Assembly (NCBI GenBank): GCA_003487955.1
Contig: DNNJ01000364.1
Coordinates: forward strand, 1 to 15,434
DNA length: 15,434 nucleotides
Direction: 5' to 3'
Origin: Clostridiales bacterium
GTDB lineage: Bacteria > Bacillota > Clostridia > Tissierellales > Sedimentibacteraceae
A program made the translations under genes and the position numbers. Below are positions 6,914-12,942 of the stretch, piece after piece. Numbering within the stretch: the stretch's first letter is position 1; each line of letters begins with the position of its first letter. The notes below the pieces were generated by a model. It saw nothing but the letters and a program-made list of their open reading frames with translations, was not told the origin of the DNA and did not search any database.

Positions 6914-7703
6914 GAATTTAACTATCGGACAACATTATCCGGTTGATTCTCCCGTACACGACCTTGACCCTCGGCTTAAGATAATCATGACATTTATTTT
7001 TATAATTTCATTATTTTTGATTGAAAGCTTTGCGGGTTTTATATTTGTTATAATATTTTTGACTGTAACTATAACAATTTCAAAAGTACCTGTTAAATTT
7101 GTGCTCAAAGGATTAAGACCGATACTATTCATCATAGTGGTTACTTTTATCATCAATCTTTTGATGACGCCGGGAAGAGTAATTTTTACATTGGGATTCA
7201 TAAAGGTTACTGAAGAAGGGTTGAGGCAGGCAGGGTTTATGGCTGTACGGCTTACTCTTCTTATAATGGGAACATCTCTTTTAACGCTGACAACTTCACC
7301 CATTATATTGACCGATGGAATTGAAAGCCTTTTAAAGCCGTTTAAAAGATTCGGTCTTCCTGCCCATGAACTTGCAATGATGATGACAATTGCTCTACGC
7401 TTTATTCCTACCCTTATGGAAGAAACAGAAAAAATAATGAAAGCACAAAAATCAAGGGGTGCTGATTTCGAAAGCGGCAATATTATGAGCAGAGCTAAAA
7501 ATTTAGTTCCACTGTTGGTTCCGCTTTTCATAAGTGCATTCAGGCGCGCCGACGAATTAGCTATGGCAATGGAAGCAAGATGTTATCGGGGTGGAGAGAA
7601 CAGAACAAGAATGAGACAAATGAAAATTTCAAAAGGTGATTATGCTGCAGCATTTGTTTTCACGGTTTATTTTGCAGCAGTAATAATATTTAAGATATGG
7701 TAA
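6906..7703 (+). CDS. ecfT: ECF transporter transmembrane subunit EcfT
   Basis: EcfT is the membrane scaffold that couples the EcfA ATPases to exchangeable substrate-binding S-components. The 265-residue product begins with the family-like QHYPVDSPVHDLDPRLKI. Hydrophobic segments follow at about 26-60 (FIFIISLFLIESFAGFIFVIIFL) and about 74-90, with further ones to the C-terminus. Two Arg-containing coupling motifs lie in cytoplasmic helices, SRG at 183-185 and ARC at 224-226 within EARCYRGG. These correspond to the conserved X-R-X motifs that dock on the ATPases. A GAGGAG site at 6895-6900 precedes the ATG. The gene overlaps ecfA2 by 8 nt and truA by 7 nt. Confidence 0.95.
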   Translation: MFKNLTIGQHYPVDSPVHDLDPRLKIIMTFIFIISLFLIESFAGFIFVIIFLTVTITISKVPVKFVLKGLRPILFIIVVTFIINLLMTPGRVIFTLGFIKVTEEGLRQAGFMAVRLTLLIMGTSLLTLTTSPIILTDGIESLLKPFKRFGLPAHELAMMMTIALRFIPTLMEETEKIMKAQKSRGADFESGNIMSRAKNLVPLLVPLFISAFRRADELAMAMEARCYRGGENRTRMRQMKISKGDYAAAFVFTVYFAAVIIFKIW

Positions 7704-8440
7704 GAAATATTAAACTTTTAATTGCTTATGACGGTACTTCCTATCATGGGTGGCAAACCCAATTAAACAAGGCTACAATTCAAGGAACAATTGAAAATGC
7801 AATTAGTATCATAACGAAGCAAAAAATTGAGCTAACGGGCTCAGGAAGGACTGACAGCGGTGTTCATGCTTTGGGACAGGTGGCAAATTTCAAAGCAGAC
7901 ACCAAAATCCCTGAGGATAAGATAAAAATTGCACTTAATGCAAATTTGCCCCCGGATATTAGGATTATGGAATCCGTAGATGTTGATATGGATTTTAACT
8001 CAAGGTTCGATGCTCTTGACAAGACATATATGTATCGAATTTATAATGACAGGGTTCAAAGTCCCTTCTATGCAAGGTATTCATGTTTTATTCCGCAGGT
8101 TTTGGATATTGATAAAATGGAAGAAGCACTTAAATTGATTATTGGAACCCATGATTTCATAGGATTTATGGCTTCCGGCTCCTATGTAAAAACCACGGTG
8201 AGAACAGTATATGATGCAAAGCTTTTAAAAGAAGGAAATTTAATAAGAATTTATATAAACGGTGATGGATTTTTGTACAATATGGTAAGAATAATTGCAG
8301 GAACATTAATTGATATAGGAAAAGGCACAAAAAATATTTCCTGCATAGAAGAGGCTCTTACAAATAAGGACAGGAAAATCTTAGGACAGACAGCTGCTCC
8401 CGAAGGGTTGTTTTTAATGCAGGTAAATTACAAAAAATGA
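7697..8440 (+). CDS. truA: tRNA pseudouridine(38-40) synthase TruA
   Basis: TruA converts uridine to pseudouridine at positions 38-40 of the tRNA anticodon arm. The 247-residue product shows the N-terminal YDGTSYHGWQ (11-20) and the catalytic motif GSGRTDSGVHALGQVANF with nucleophile D53. The central DKTYMYRIYN and the C-terminal FLYNMVRIIAGTLIDIGKG and AAPEGLFLMQVNY segments are also present. The ATG at 7697 overlaps the end of ecfT by 7 nt. The stop codon is immediately followed by the rplM promoter. Its position after ecfT and before rplM is the standard Firmicutes arrangement. Confidence 0.97.
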   Translation: MVRNIKLLIAYDGTSYHGWQTQLNKATIQGTIENAISIITKQKIELTGSGRTDSGVHALGQVANFKADTKIPEDKIKIALNANLPPDIRIMESVDVDMDFNSRFDALDKTYMYRIYNDRVQSPFYARYSCFIPQVLDIDKMEEALKLIIGTHDFIGFMASGSYVKTTVRTVYDAKLLKEGNLIRIYINGDGFLYNMVRIIAGTLIDIGKGTKNISCIEEALTNKDRKILGQTAAPEGLFLMQVNYKK

Positions 8441-8441
8441 C

Positions 8442-8470
8442 TTGACATTTTGTTTTGATTCCTATAGAAT
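8442..8470 (+). promoter_or_regulatory. Promoter of rplM-rpsI
   Basis: A perfect TTGACA at 8442-8447, one base after the truA stop codon, is followed after 17 bp by TAGAAT at 8465-8470. An alternative -10, TATAGA at 8463-8468, gives a 15-bp spacing. Start of transcription is expected near 8477, leaving a leader of almost 100 nt before rplM. Confidence 0.8.
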
Positions 8471-8476
8471 GTCATA

Positions 8477-8560
8477 GGTATTACTTAGATAGAGAAAAAC
8501 CGTTCCAATGCCCCGGAGCTTAGGTTTTTTGAATAGATAATTAAATAAACAGTAGAATTA
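8477..8560 (+). ncRNA. Structured rplM leader, candidate L13 leader
   Basis: AAAAACC (8495-8501) pairs with GGTTTTT (8523-8529). Directly inside, GTTCC (8502-8506) pairs with GGAGC (8515-8519, one G-U), with a three-base bulge on the 3' side and an 8-base loop. The 3' arm ends in six T, so the stem looks like an intrinsic terminator inside the leader. Many Firmicutes have an autoregulatory L13 leader RNA at this place, and position and shape agree. I could not match the consensus base by base. Confidence 0.55.
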
Positions 8561-8574
8561 CAGGAGGAAATTAA

Positions 8575-9003
8575 ATGAAAAGCTTCTTGGCTAAACCTAA
8601 TGAAGTTGAAAGGGCATGGTATGTCATAGATGCCGAAGGCAAGACTTTAGGAAGACTTGCAACAGAAGTTGCCAAACTTTTAAGAGGTAAACATAAAGCA
8701 ATATATACACCGCATGTTGATACAGGAGACTTTGTAATAATAGTAAATGCAGAAAAGGTTGTATTGACAGGAAAAAAATTAGATCAGAAATTATACAGAC
8801 GCCACTCTCTATATCCGGGCGGTTTGAAGGAAGTACCTTACAGGAATTTATTCCAGAGTAAACCAACACAGCCTGTTTATTTGGCAGTAAAGGGAATGCT
8901 TCCAAAGAACAGCCTTGGAAGAAAAATGTTAAAGAAATTAAAAGTATACGCAGGTCCCGAGCACAACAATCAAGCTCAAAAACCTCAAGTATACGAGTTT
9001 TAG
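8575..9003 (+). CDS. rplM: 50S ribosomal protein L13
   Basis: L13 is an early-assembling large-subunit protein that binds 23S rRNA. The 142-residue product has the full family length, with [25 protein letters not shown] near the N-terminus. The signature region around residues 100-120 reads [21 protein letters not shown], and the end is [14 protein letters not shown]. An AGGAGG site (8561-8566) sets the ATG at 8575. It is the first gene of the two-gene rplM-rpsI operon, with its own strong promoter and a structured leader that may allow L13 to control its own synthesis. Confidence 0.97.
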   Translation: MKSFLAKPNEVERAWYVIDAEGKTLGRLATEVAKLLRGKHKAIYTPHVDTGDFVIIVNAEKVVLTGKKLDQKLYRRHSLYPGGLKEVPYRNLFQSKPTQPVYLAVKGMLPKNSLGRKMLKKLKVYAGPEHNNQAQKPQVYEF

Positions 9004-9021
9004 TAGGAGAGGAGGAGTATG

Positions 9022-9411
9022 ATGGAAGCACAGTACAGAGGAACAGGCAGAAGAAAAAAAGCTATAGCAAGAGTGAGATTAGTTCCCGGAACAGGGAAAA
9101 TCAATATAAATGAAAGAAATTTAGAAGATTATATTAAATATGAAACTTTAAGAACTGTAGTTAGAGAGCCCTTGATGATTACTGATACAATGGGTCAGTA
9201 TGACGTATTGGTAAATGTAAAAGGCGGCGGATATACAGGTCAGGCAGGAGCTATCAGACATGGCATATCAAGAGCACTTTTACAGGTAGATAAAGAATTA
9301 AGACCGCTTCTTAAAAAGGCAGGATTCTTGACAAGAGATTCAAGGATGAAGGAAAGAAAGAAATACGGTTTGAAAAAAGCAAGAAGAGCTTCACAGTTCA
9401 GCAAGAGATAA
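9022..9411 (+). CDS. rpsI: 30S ribosomal protein S9
   Basis: S9 binds the 3' domain of 16S rRNA, and its C-terminal tail reaches the P-site tRNA. The 129-residue product carries [20 protein letters not shown], the central [19 protein letters not shown] and the basic tail [18 protein letters not shown], whose final Lys-Arg residues are the conserved tRNA-contacting end. Two ATG codons are adjacent. AGGAGG at 9010-9015 lies 6 nt from the ATG at 9022 but only 3 nt from the ATG at 9019, so the second is preferred, and the difference is one Met. It is co-transcribed with rplM, 18 nt upstream. Confidence 0.97.
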   Translation: MEAQYRGTGRRKKAIARVRLVPGTGKININERNLEDYIKYETLRTVVREPLMITDTMGQYDVLVNVKGGGYTGQAGAIRHGISRALLQVDKELRPLLKKAGFLTRDSRMKERKKYGLKKARRASQFSKR

Positions 9412-9416
9412 GCAGA

Positions 9417-9470
9417 TGACCCAAATCTTCGATTTGGTGTCAGTCGCTTATACTGTAAGTGAAATTTTTA
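9417..9470 (+). terminator. Tandem hairpins after rpsI
   Basis: The first stem pairs TGAC plus CCAAATC (9417-9427) with GATTTGG plus GTCA (9431-9442), with one bulged T and the loop TTC. It has no T-run. The second pairs TCGCTTA (9444-9450) with TAAGTGA (9456-9462, one G-U) and is followed by AATTTTTA. The pair probably ends or trims the rplM-rpsI transcript. Confidence 0.6.
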
Positions 9471-9482
9471 TAAATTAAAATC

Positions 9483-9512
9483 AAGGAGTCACGGAAATGT
9501 GGCTCCTTTTTC
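9483..9512. terminator. Bidirectional terminator between rpsI and the regulator gene
   Basis: AAGGAGTCAC (9483-9492) pairs with GTGGCTCCTT (9499-9508; one G-U) around the loop GGAAAT. A T-run follows on the plus strand (to 9511), and a weaker GATTTTAATTT follows on the minus strand. The stem overlaps the last six codons and the stop codon of the minus-strand regulator gene, so the hairpin sequence is also coding. Confidence 0.8.
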
Positions 9513-12371
9513 TAAATACTTTACTGCCTCTTCATAAATTTCCCGGTATTTGATACTTTTCACAACAGCCCAAAGCGCTTCGAAATCTGACAAGTACTCT
9601 CCTTTATATAGAGATATAATTTTTGTTGCTTGTTCCTTGGTATTATGAAGTTTAAATTCTTCATATATTCTTTCAAAAAGATCACTATCGCAAACAATAT
9701 CATCCCGACAGATAAAATAGCGGTTTTCACGATAGGAGACTGCTTCCTCCAAGCCGGCGCATTTAAGATCATTTTTTAAATGTCTCAAATTTACCGCAAT
9801 TAGGTTTTTAATATTTTTAGATTCCGACTCCCACCAAATAGCGTTATATATTTGTTCTTTAGTAGCCCCTTGACCACCTGCATCAAGCAAGAAAGCCAAA
9901 AGCTCCCGTTCCTTTTTCGTTCTGAATTTTATTATATTTTGCCTTTTTTTATCCCGGTAAACAGTAAAAGCCCCCAATGTTTCAACATATGTTTTCTTTG
10001 GTTTGTATCCGGCAAATTCCATCATCTGTTTTGTAATTTCAGGTTCTATCCCATTGTCATAGGCAAATTCAAGTACCGGGTCATAAGTCTTCCGAAGTTT
10101 GAAATATTCATAAAGGCCATTGTCAGAGCAAAGCTTAAGATAATGCCTTGTAAGGCTTATAGAATTTTCATAGTCATTTGTATCTATTGCCGCTTTTGCA
10201 AGAATTCCGTACGCTAAAGACGAATGAAGCAGCATGCCTGAGTTCTCTCCTGCTGCTATGCACATTTGTGCACATTTAACTGCACTTTGAAAATCGGATA
10301 TGGCAGAAAAATAACCCATAAGCCTGGCCAATACTACATTTTTCAAATAAGCTCCTGCATTATCTAAGTTTTCAAAGATTTCCTGCACCTGATTTTTATT
10401 ATGTGTATCAGAAAAAAAGAGACCATAAGTAAGCCGCTGTAGTTTTGCCCACTGCATCTGAAAATATGTTTTACGGTAAAGGGGCGCATACTCGTCTGCT
10501 AAAGTAAAATACTTTATGCATGTTCCAAAGGAAGCATCAAAACCATTCATTTTATCAATGAAGCTGTTCTGGTAATAAATTTCAGCAGCAAGCAGGTAAC
10601 CTGCCCACATTTCTTCATAATTACCCGTATTCCTTAGCCGCTTCAGCTCAGCTGAGAGTATGGACAAGGAACGGCTTCTTTCTCCCATCATCTGATAAGC
10701 TTTAGCCACATAAATGCCGGTACTGTGCATACCCAAATATTTCAGTTCATCCTCAGGAATTTCAAGAGACTTTTCGTAATAGTAGATACAATCCTTCATC
10801 CTGCCTGCAAAAAAATGTATTGTGCAAAGGTATCTTTCAAACCAATTCATGACCTTAATTTTACCGGACTTGGCACAGAGCTCTATCATATTACGAGCAA
10901 GTGCATAAGCTTCATTAATCCGGGAATTCCAGCACAGGTTGTACAATTTTTCGATAACTACTGCATATGATAGTTCCACATCCTGATTGTTAAGTTCGGC
11001 AATAAGTTTATCAAGCAGCATGTTTGATTCCTCAAATGAAACGAAATTGCGCAATACCCTTGCCTTATGTATCATAGCTTCAAAATAAAGCTCCATATTA
11101 TCTTTGCTGATTTGCGGCAGCGCCGTATCAATATATTCATTAGCCTTTACAAAATTTCCAATAACGGAATTAAATGCCCCTATTGCAACAAGAATTTCGG
11201 AACTTAGTTGAATTGCCGTATTGTCTAATGATTGGAACCATATACGAAGCTCATTGAATTTGCAGCCCTTTAAATAATCCCTGTAGCATACGAGGATTAT
11301 CTTTTCTAAAAGTTCGTAATCCTTTGAATTCATGGCGTATCTACCTGCCCTTGAATACTGTTTTTGATCAAAATAATATCGGGCTGCTTTTTGCCTTAAC
11401 AATGACCTTTGGACATTATCCATCCTTTCCAGCAGACTGTTTTTAAAAAGCGTGTGGTAGCGGTATAATCCGTTACTCGTTTTAATGGTAAATATATTTC
11501 TGTTTACAAGGCTTTCTAACATAAGTTTCGTATTTTTTTTATTCAACACATCATCTAACATATGTGCATCCAATTCGTCAAAGCAGGCAGAACTTTTAAG
11601 GAAATCTACCATGTCGCTGTTCAAATTTGCTATACATTCACGGAAAAGGTAGGCATACAAGGTTTCATGGCTGTAAGAAGTAATGTCGCCAATGGATATA
11701 CCGTTCTCCAACAATACCTTGAATGAGCCTATGGCTAAGGGCCACCCCTCTGTTGTATCATAAATGGCTGGATCGTCAAAACCCAAGATACCAGCAATCT
11801 CTTCTCTCGTAAATGCTAACTCCTTTTGGGTCAGTTCGGTAATTTCGCCCTTTATTTTATAAGATAACAAATCCTCACAAGGTGCTTCCCTGCTGCCCAA
11901 ACAAACTTTAATGTTTTTCGGAATATACTTGATAAGAGAGACGATAAATTTTTTGACTTGTTCTTCTTCAATGGTATGCAGATCATCCATAATGACAACA
12001 AAATCTTCAGGGATATTTTCAATACTGCAGATAAATGCACCAGCAAGCATGGAGATGAAATTGCTTTTTTCGTAAAATGGCAAGTATTCCGTTGTGGAGA
12101 AGTCAAATTCCGGAAAAGTATACTTTACGGCCTCACACAATGTGTCTATGAATGTAAAAACATCGTTTTCTCCGTCTAAAGAGAGCCAGACAGCGTTTCC
12201 GGAACAGTTTGCAATTTGTGACAGAAAGGTAGTCTTGCCGTGACCGGCGCCGGCATGGATGTATATAAGCTTTTTAGGGCTGTTAATTATGGTATCTATT
12301 AGAATTTCTCTAAGGATTTCTCCATCGAAGGACTTAGGAACAGTAAGTCTTACACTTGGTACATTAAGCAT
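9489..12371 (-). CDS. MalT-like STAND ATPase regulator with SARP-type C-terminus
   Basis: This is a large signal-transducing transcription factor of 960 residues from the preferred start. Walker A AGAGHGKTT (40-48) and Walker B VVIMDDLH (125-132), with LGSREAP as likely sensor 1, define a STAND/MalT-type NTPase. The following several hundred residues are helical and TPR-like (KAARYYFDQKQYSRAGRYAM and similar), a common arm for sensing ligands or partner proteins. The C-terminus (from about 795) is not a LuxR helix-turn-helix. It is an OmpR/SARP-type winged helix (FRTKKERELLAFLLDAGG, then NLIAVNLRHLKNDL) plus a short BTAD-like segment (ISLYKGEYLSDFEALWA). An upstream ATG at 12411-12413 would add 14 residues but lacks a ribosome site. 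A GAGGT (12379-12383) lies 7 nt from the ATG at 12369-12371. The gene is divergent from the surface-protein gene, which it may control. The inducer is unknown. Confidence 0.85.
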   Translation of the reverse strand: MLNVPSVRLTVPKSFDGEILREILIDTIINSPKKLIYIHAGAGHGKTTFLSQIANCSGNAVWLSLDGENDVFTFIDTLCEAVKYTFPEFDFSTTEYLPFYEKSNFISMLAGAFICSIENIPEDFVVIMDDLHTIEEEQVKKFIVSLIKYIPKNIKVCLGSREAPCEDLLSYKIKGEITELTQKELAFTREEIAGILGFDDPAIYDTTEGWPLAIGSFKVLLENGISIGDITSYSHETLYAYLFRECIANLNSDMVDFLKSSACFDELDAHMLDDVLNKKNTKLMLESLVNRNIFTIKTSNGLYRYHTLFKNSLLERMDNVQRSLLRQKAARYYFDQKQYSRAGRYAMNSKDYELLEKIILVCYRDYLKGCKFNELRIWFQSLDNTAIQLSSEILVAIGAFNSVIGNFVKANEYIDTALPQISKDNMELYFEAMIHKARVLRNFVSFEESNMLLDKLIAELNNQDVELSYAVVIEKLYNLCWNSRINEAYALARNMIELCAKSGKIKVMNWFERYLCTIHFFAGRMKDCIYYYEKSLEIPEDELKYLGMHSTGIYVAKAYQMMGERSRSLSILSAELKRLRNTGNYEEMWAGYLLAAEIYYQNSFIDKMNGFDASFGTCIKYFTLADEYAPLYRKTYFQMQWAKLQRLTYGLFFSDTHNKNQVQEIFENLDNAGAYLKNVVLARLMGYFSAISDFQSAVKCAQMCIAAGENSGMLLHSSLAYGILAKAAIDTNDYENSISLTRHYLKLCSDNGLYEYFKLRKTYDPVLEFAYDNGIEPEITKQMMEFAGYKPKKTYVETLGAFTVYRDKKRQNIIKFRTKKERELLAFLLDAGGQGATKEQIYNAIWWESESKNIKNLIAVNLRHLKNDLKCAGLEEAVSYRENRYFICRDDIVCDSDLFERIYEEFKLHNTKEQATKIISLYKGEYLSDFEALWAVVKSIKYREIYEEAVKYLEKGATFP

Positions 12372-12440
12372 GCGCATTACCTCATAACTGGTATAATTAT
12401 TAAATCTTAACATAAAGGTGGGAAAATTTAAAGCAATTTG

Positions 12441-12503
12441 CGATAAAATTACAAAATATTACAGAATATTCATAAAAAATATATTATTCGATAAAATATT
12501 ACA
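12441..12503. promoter_or_regulatory. Phased ATTACA repeats, candidate operator
   Basis: ATTACA begins at 12448 and 12458, a diverged unit ATTCAT begins at 12468, and a further exact ATTACA begins at 12498. The first three are spaced by 10 bp, one helical turn. CGATAAAAT occurs at 12441-12449 and 12489-12497, and AAAATATTACA at 12453-12463 and 12493-12503. SARP-family regulators are known to bind direct repeats spaced by about one turn, so the block could bind the divergently encoded regulator. Its AT-richness means some of this could be chance. Confidence 0.45.
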
Positions 12504-12522
12504 AATTTTTTGTTATGTTCAC

Positions 12523-12551
12523 GGTTTTGTTAACTGCCTGTAGCTTATAAT
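12523..12551 (+). promoter_or_regulatory. Possible promoter of the surface-protein leader
   Basis: A perfect TATAAT at 12546-12551 has only a poor -35 (GGTTTT at 12523-12528 with 17-bp spacing). TTGTTA at 12527-12532 would need a 13-bp gap. Such a promoter would need an activator, which fits the phased repeats just upstream. Start of transcription would be near 12558, leading through the small Cys-rich ORF to the surface-protein gene. Confidence 0.45.
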
Positions 12552-12599
12552 TATATACAACAATACACTGCTGCTAAACAAATTTATTCTCGAGGTGAG

Positions 12600-12842
12600 G
12601 TGAATACCATAGAAACTGATAATATAAAAAAAATGCCTGATGAGGATTGCAGCGTGAATGAGGACATGTTTCCCTGCCTAGGGAAGTGCTGTCGCAAAAA
12701 TGATGCACCCTTTAGCTCTTCTTATAAAAAGGTTTGCAGGCATTGTAACATATCGACTTCCCTTCCCTATGGAAGAGACCTGAAAATAGTGATTATTTTT
12801 GAATGCAGCAGATTTGGATATGGCAAAAGGGTAACTGAATGA
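12600..12842 (+). CDS. Small Cys-rich hypothetical protein (uncertain)
   Basis: An 80-codon frame from a GTG at 12600, 4 nt after the GAGG of a GAGGTGA site (12592-12598). The product is not recognised. It has seven cysteines, in the local patterns CLGKCC and CRHC, which could bind a metal or carry modifications, with no signal peptide and no clear membrane segment. The start spacing is short. The same DNA holds several complementary segments that could form RNA structure (8 bp between 12632-12639 and 12737-12744; 7 bp between 12681-12687 and 12756-12762). It may therefore be a structured leader of the surface-protein gene that happens to be open, or a real leader peptide. It ends 100 nt before the next gene. 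Confidence 0.35.
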   Translation: MNTIETDNIKKMPDEDCSVNEDMFPCLGKCCRKNDAPFSSSYKKVCRHCNISTSLPYGRDLKIVIIFECSRFGYGKRVTE

Positions 12843-12879
12843 AGGAATAATGTAACGATATAATGATTATAATGTTGAG

Positions 12880-12917
12880 GTTATATAATTGTACAGGAAT
12901 TATAACATGATTATTAT
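12880..12917 (+). promoter_or_regulatory. Second promoter of the surface-protein gene, with palindrome
   Basis: TTGTAC at 12889-12894 and TATTAT at 12912-12917 are 17 bp apart, placing a start near 12924. That start is only about 19 nt before the ATG and just before the GGGAGG ribosome site at 12927-12932. GTTATATAATT (12880-12890) and AATTATAAC (12899-12907) form an imperfect palindrome across the -35 box, a possible operator. Confidence 0.5.
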
Positions 12918-12942
12918 AACTATATTGGGAGGTAGCAAGCAA

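Noticed and set aside
6935..7531. A 198-codon open frame on the minus strand opposite ecfT
   Set aside because: Its translation is low-complexity Ile/Ser/Lys and it lies wholly inside a well-supported ecfT frame with no ribosome site. It is a shadow frame.
5238..7703. A dedicated cobalt transporter (cbiO/cbiQ naming)
   Set aside because: No CbiM/CbiN-like S-component is present, and the ecfA1-ecfA2-ecfT-truA context is that of the shared vitamin-type ECF module.
8624..9031. A 135-codon minus-strand frame opposite rplM
   Set aside because: It lies antisense to a certain ribosomal-protein gene and shows no recognisable features. The codon bias of rplM explains it.
12372..12413. ATG at 12411-12413 as the start of the STAND regulator
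   Set aside because: No ribosome site precedes it on the minus strand, whereas GAGGT lies 7 nt from the ATG at 12369-12371.
12441..12503. Regular short repeats considered as a CRISPR-like array
   Set aside because: The units are only 6-11 bp with 10-bp phase, there are no unique spacers of about 30 bp, and there are no cas genes.
12637..12643. CTGATGA, which matches part of the hammerhead ribozyme core
   Set aside because: The nearest upstream GAAA (12611-12614) leaves only about 22 nt for two hairpins. The downstream GAAA near 12781 is not preceded by the complement needed for stem II. A chance match.
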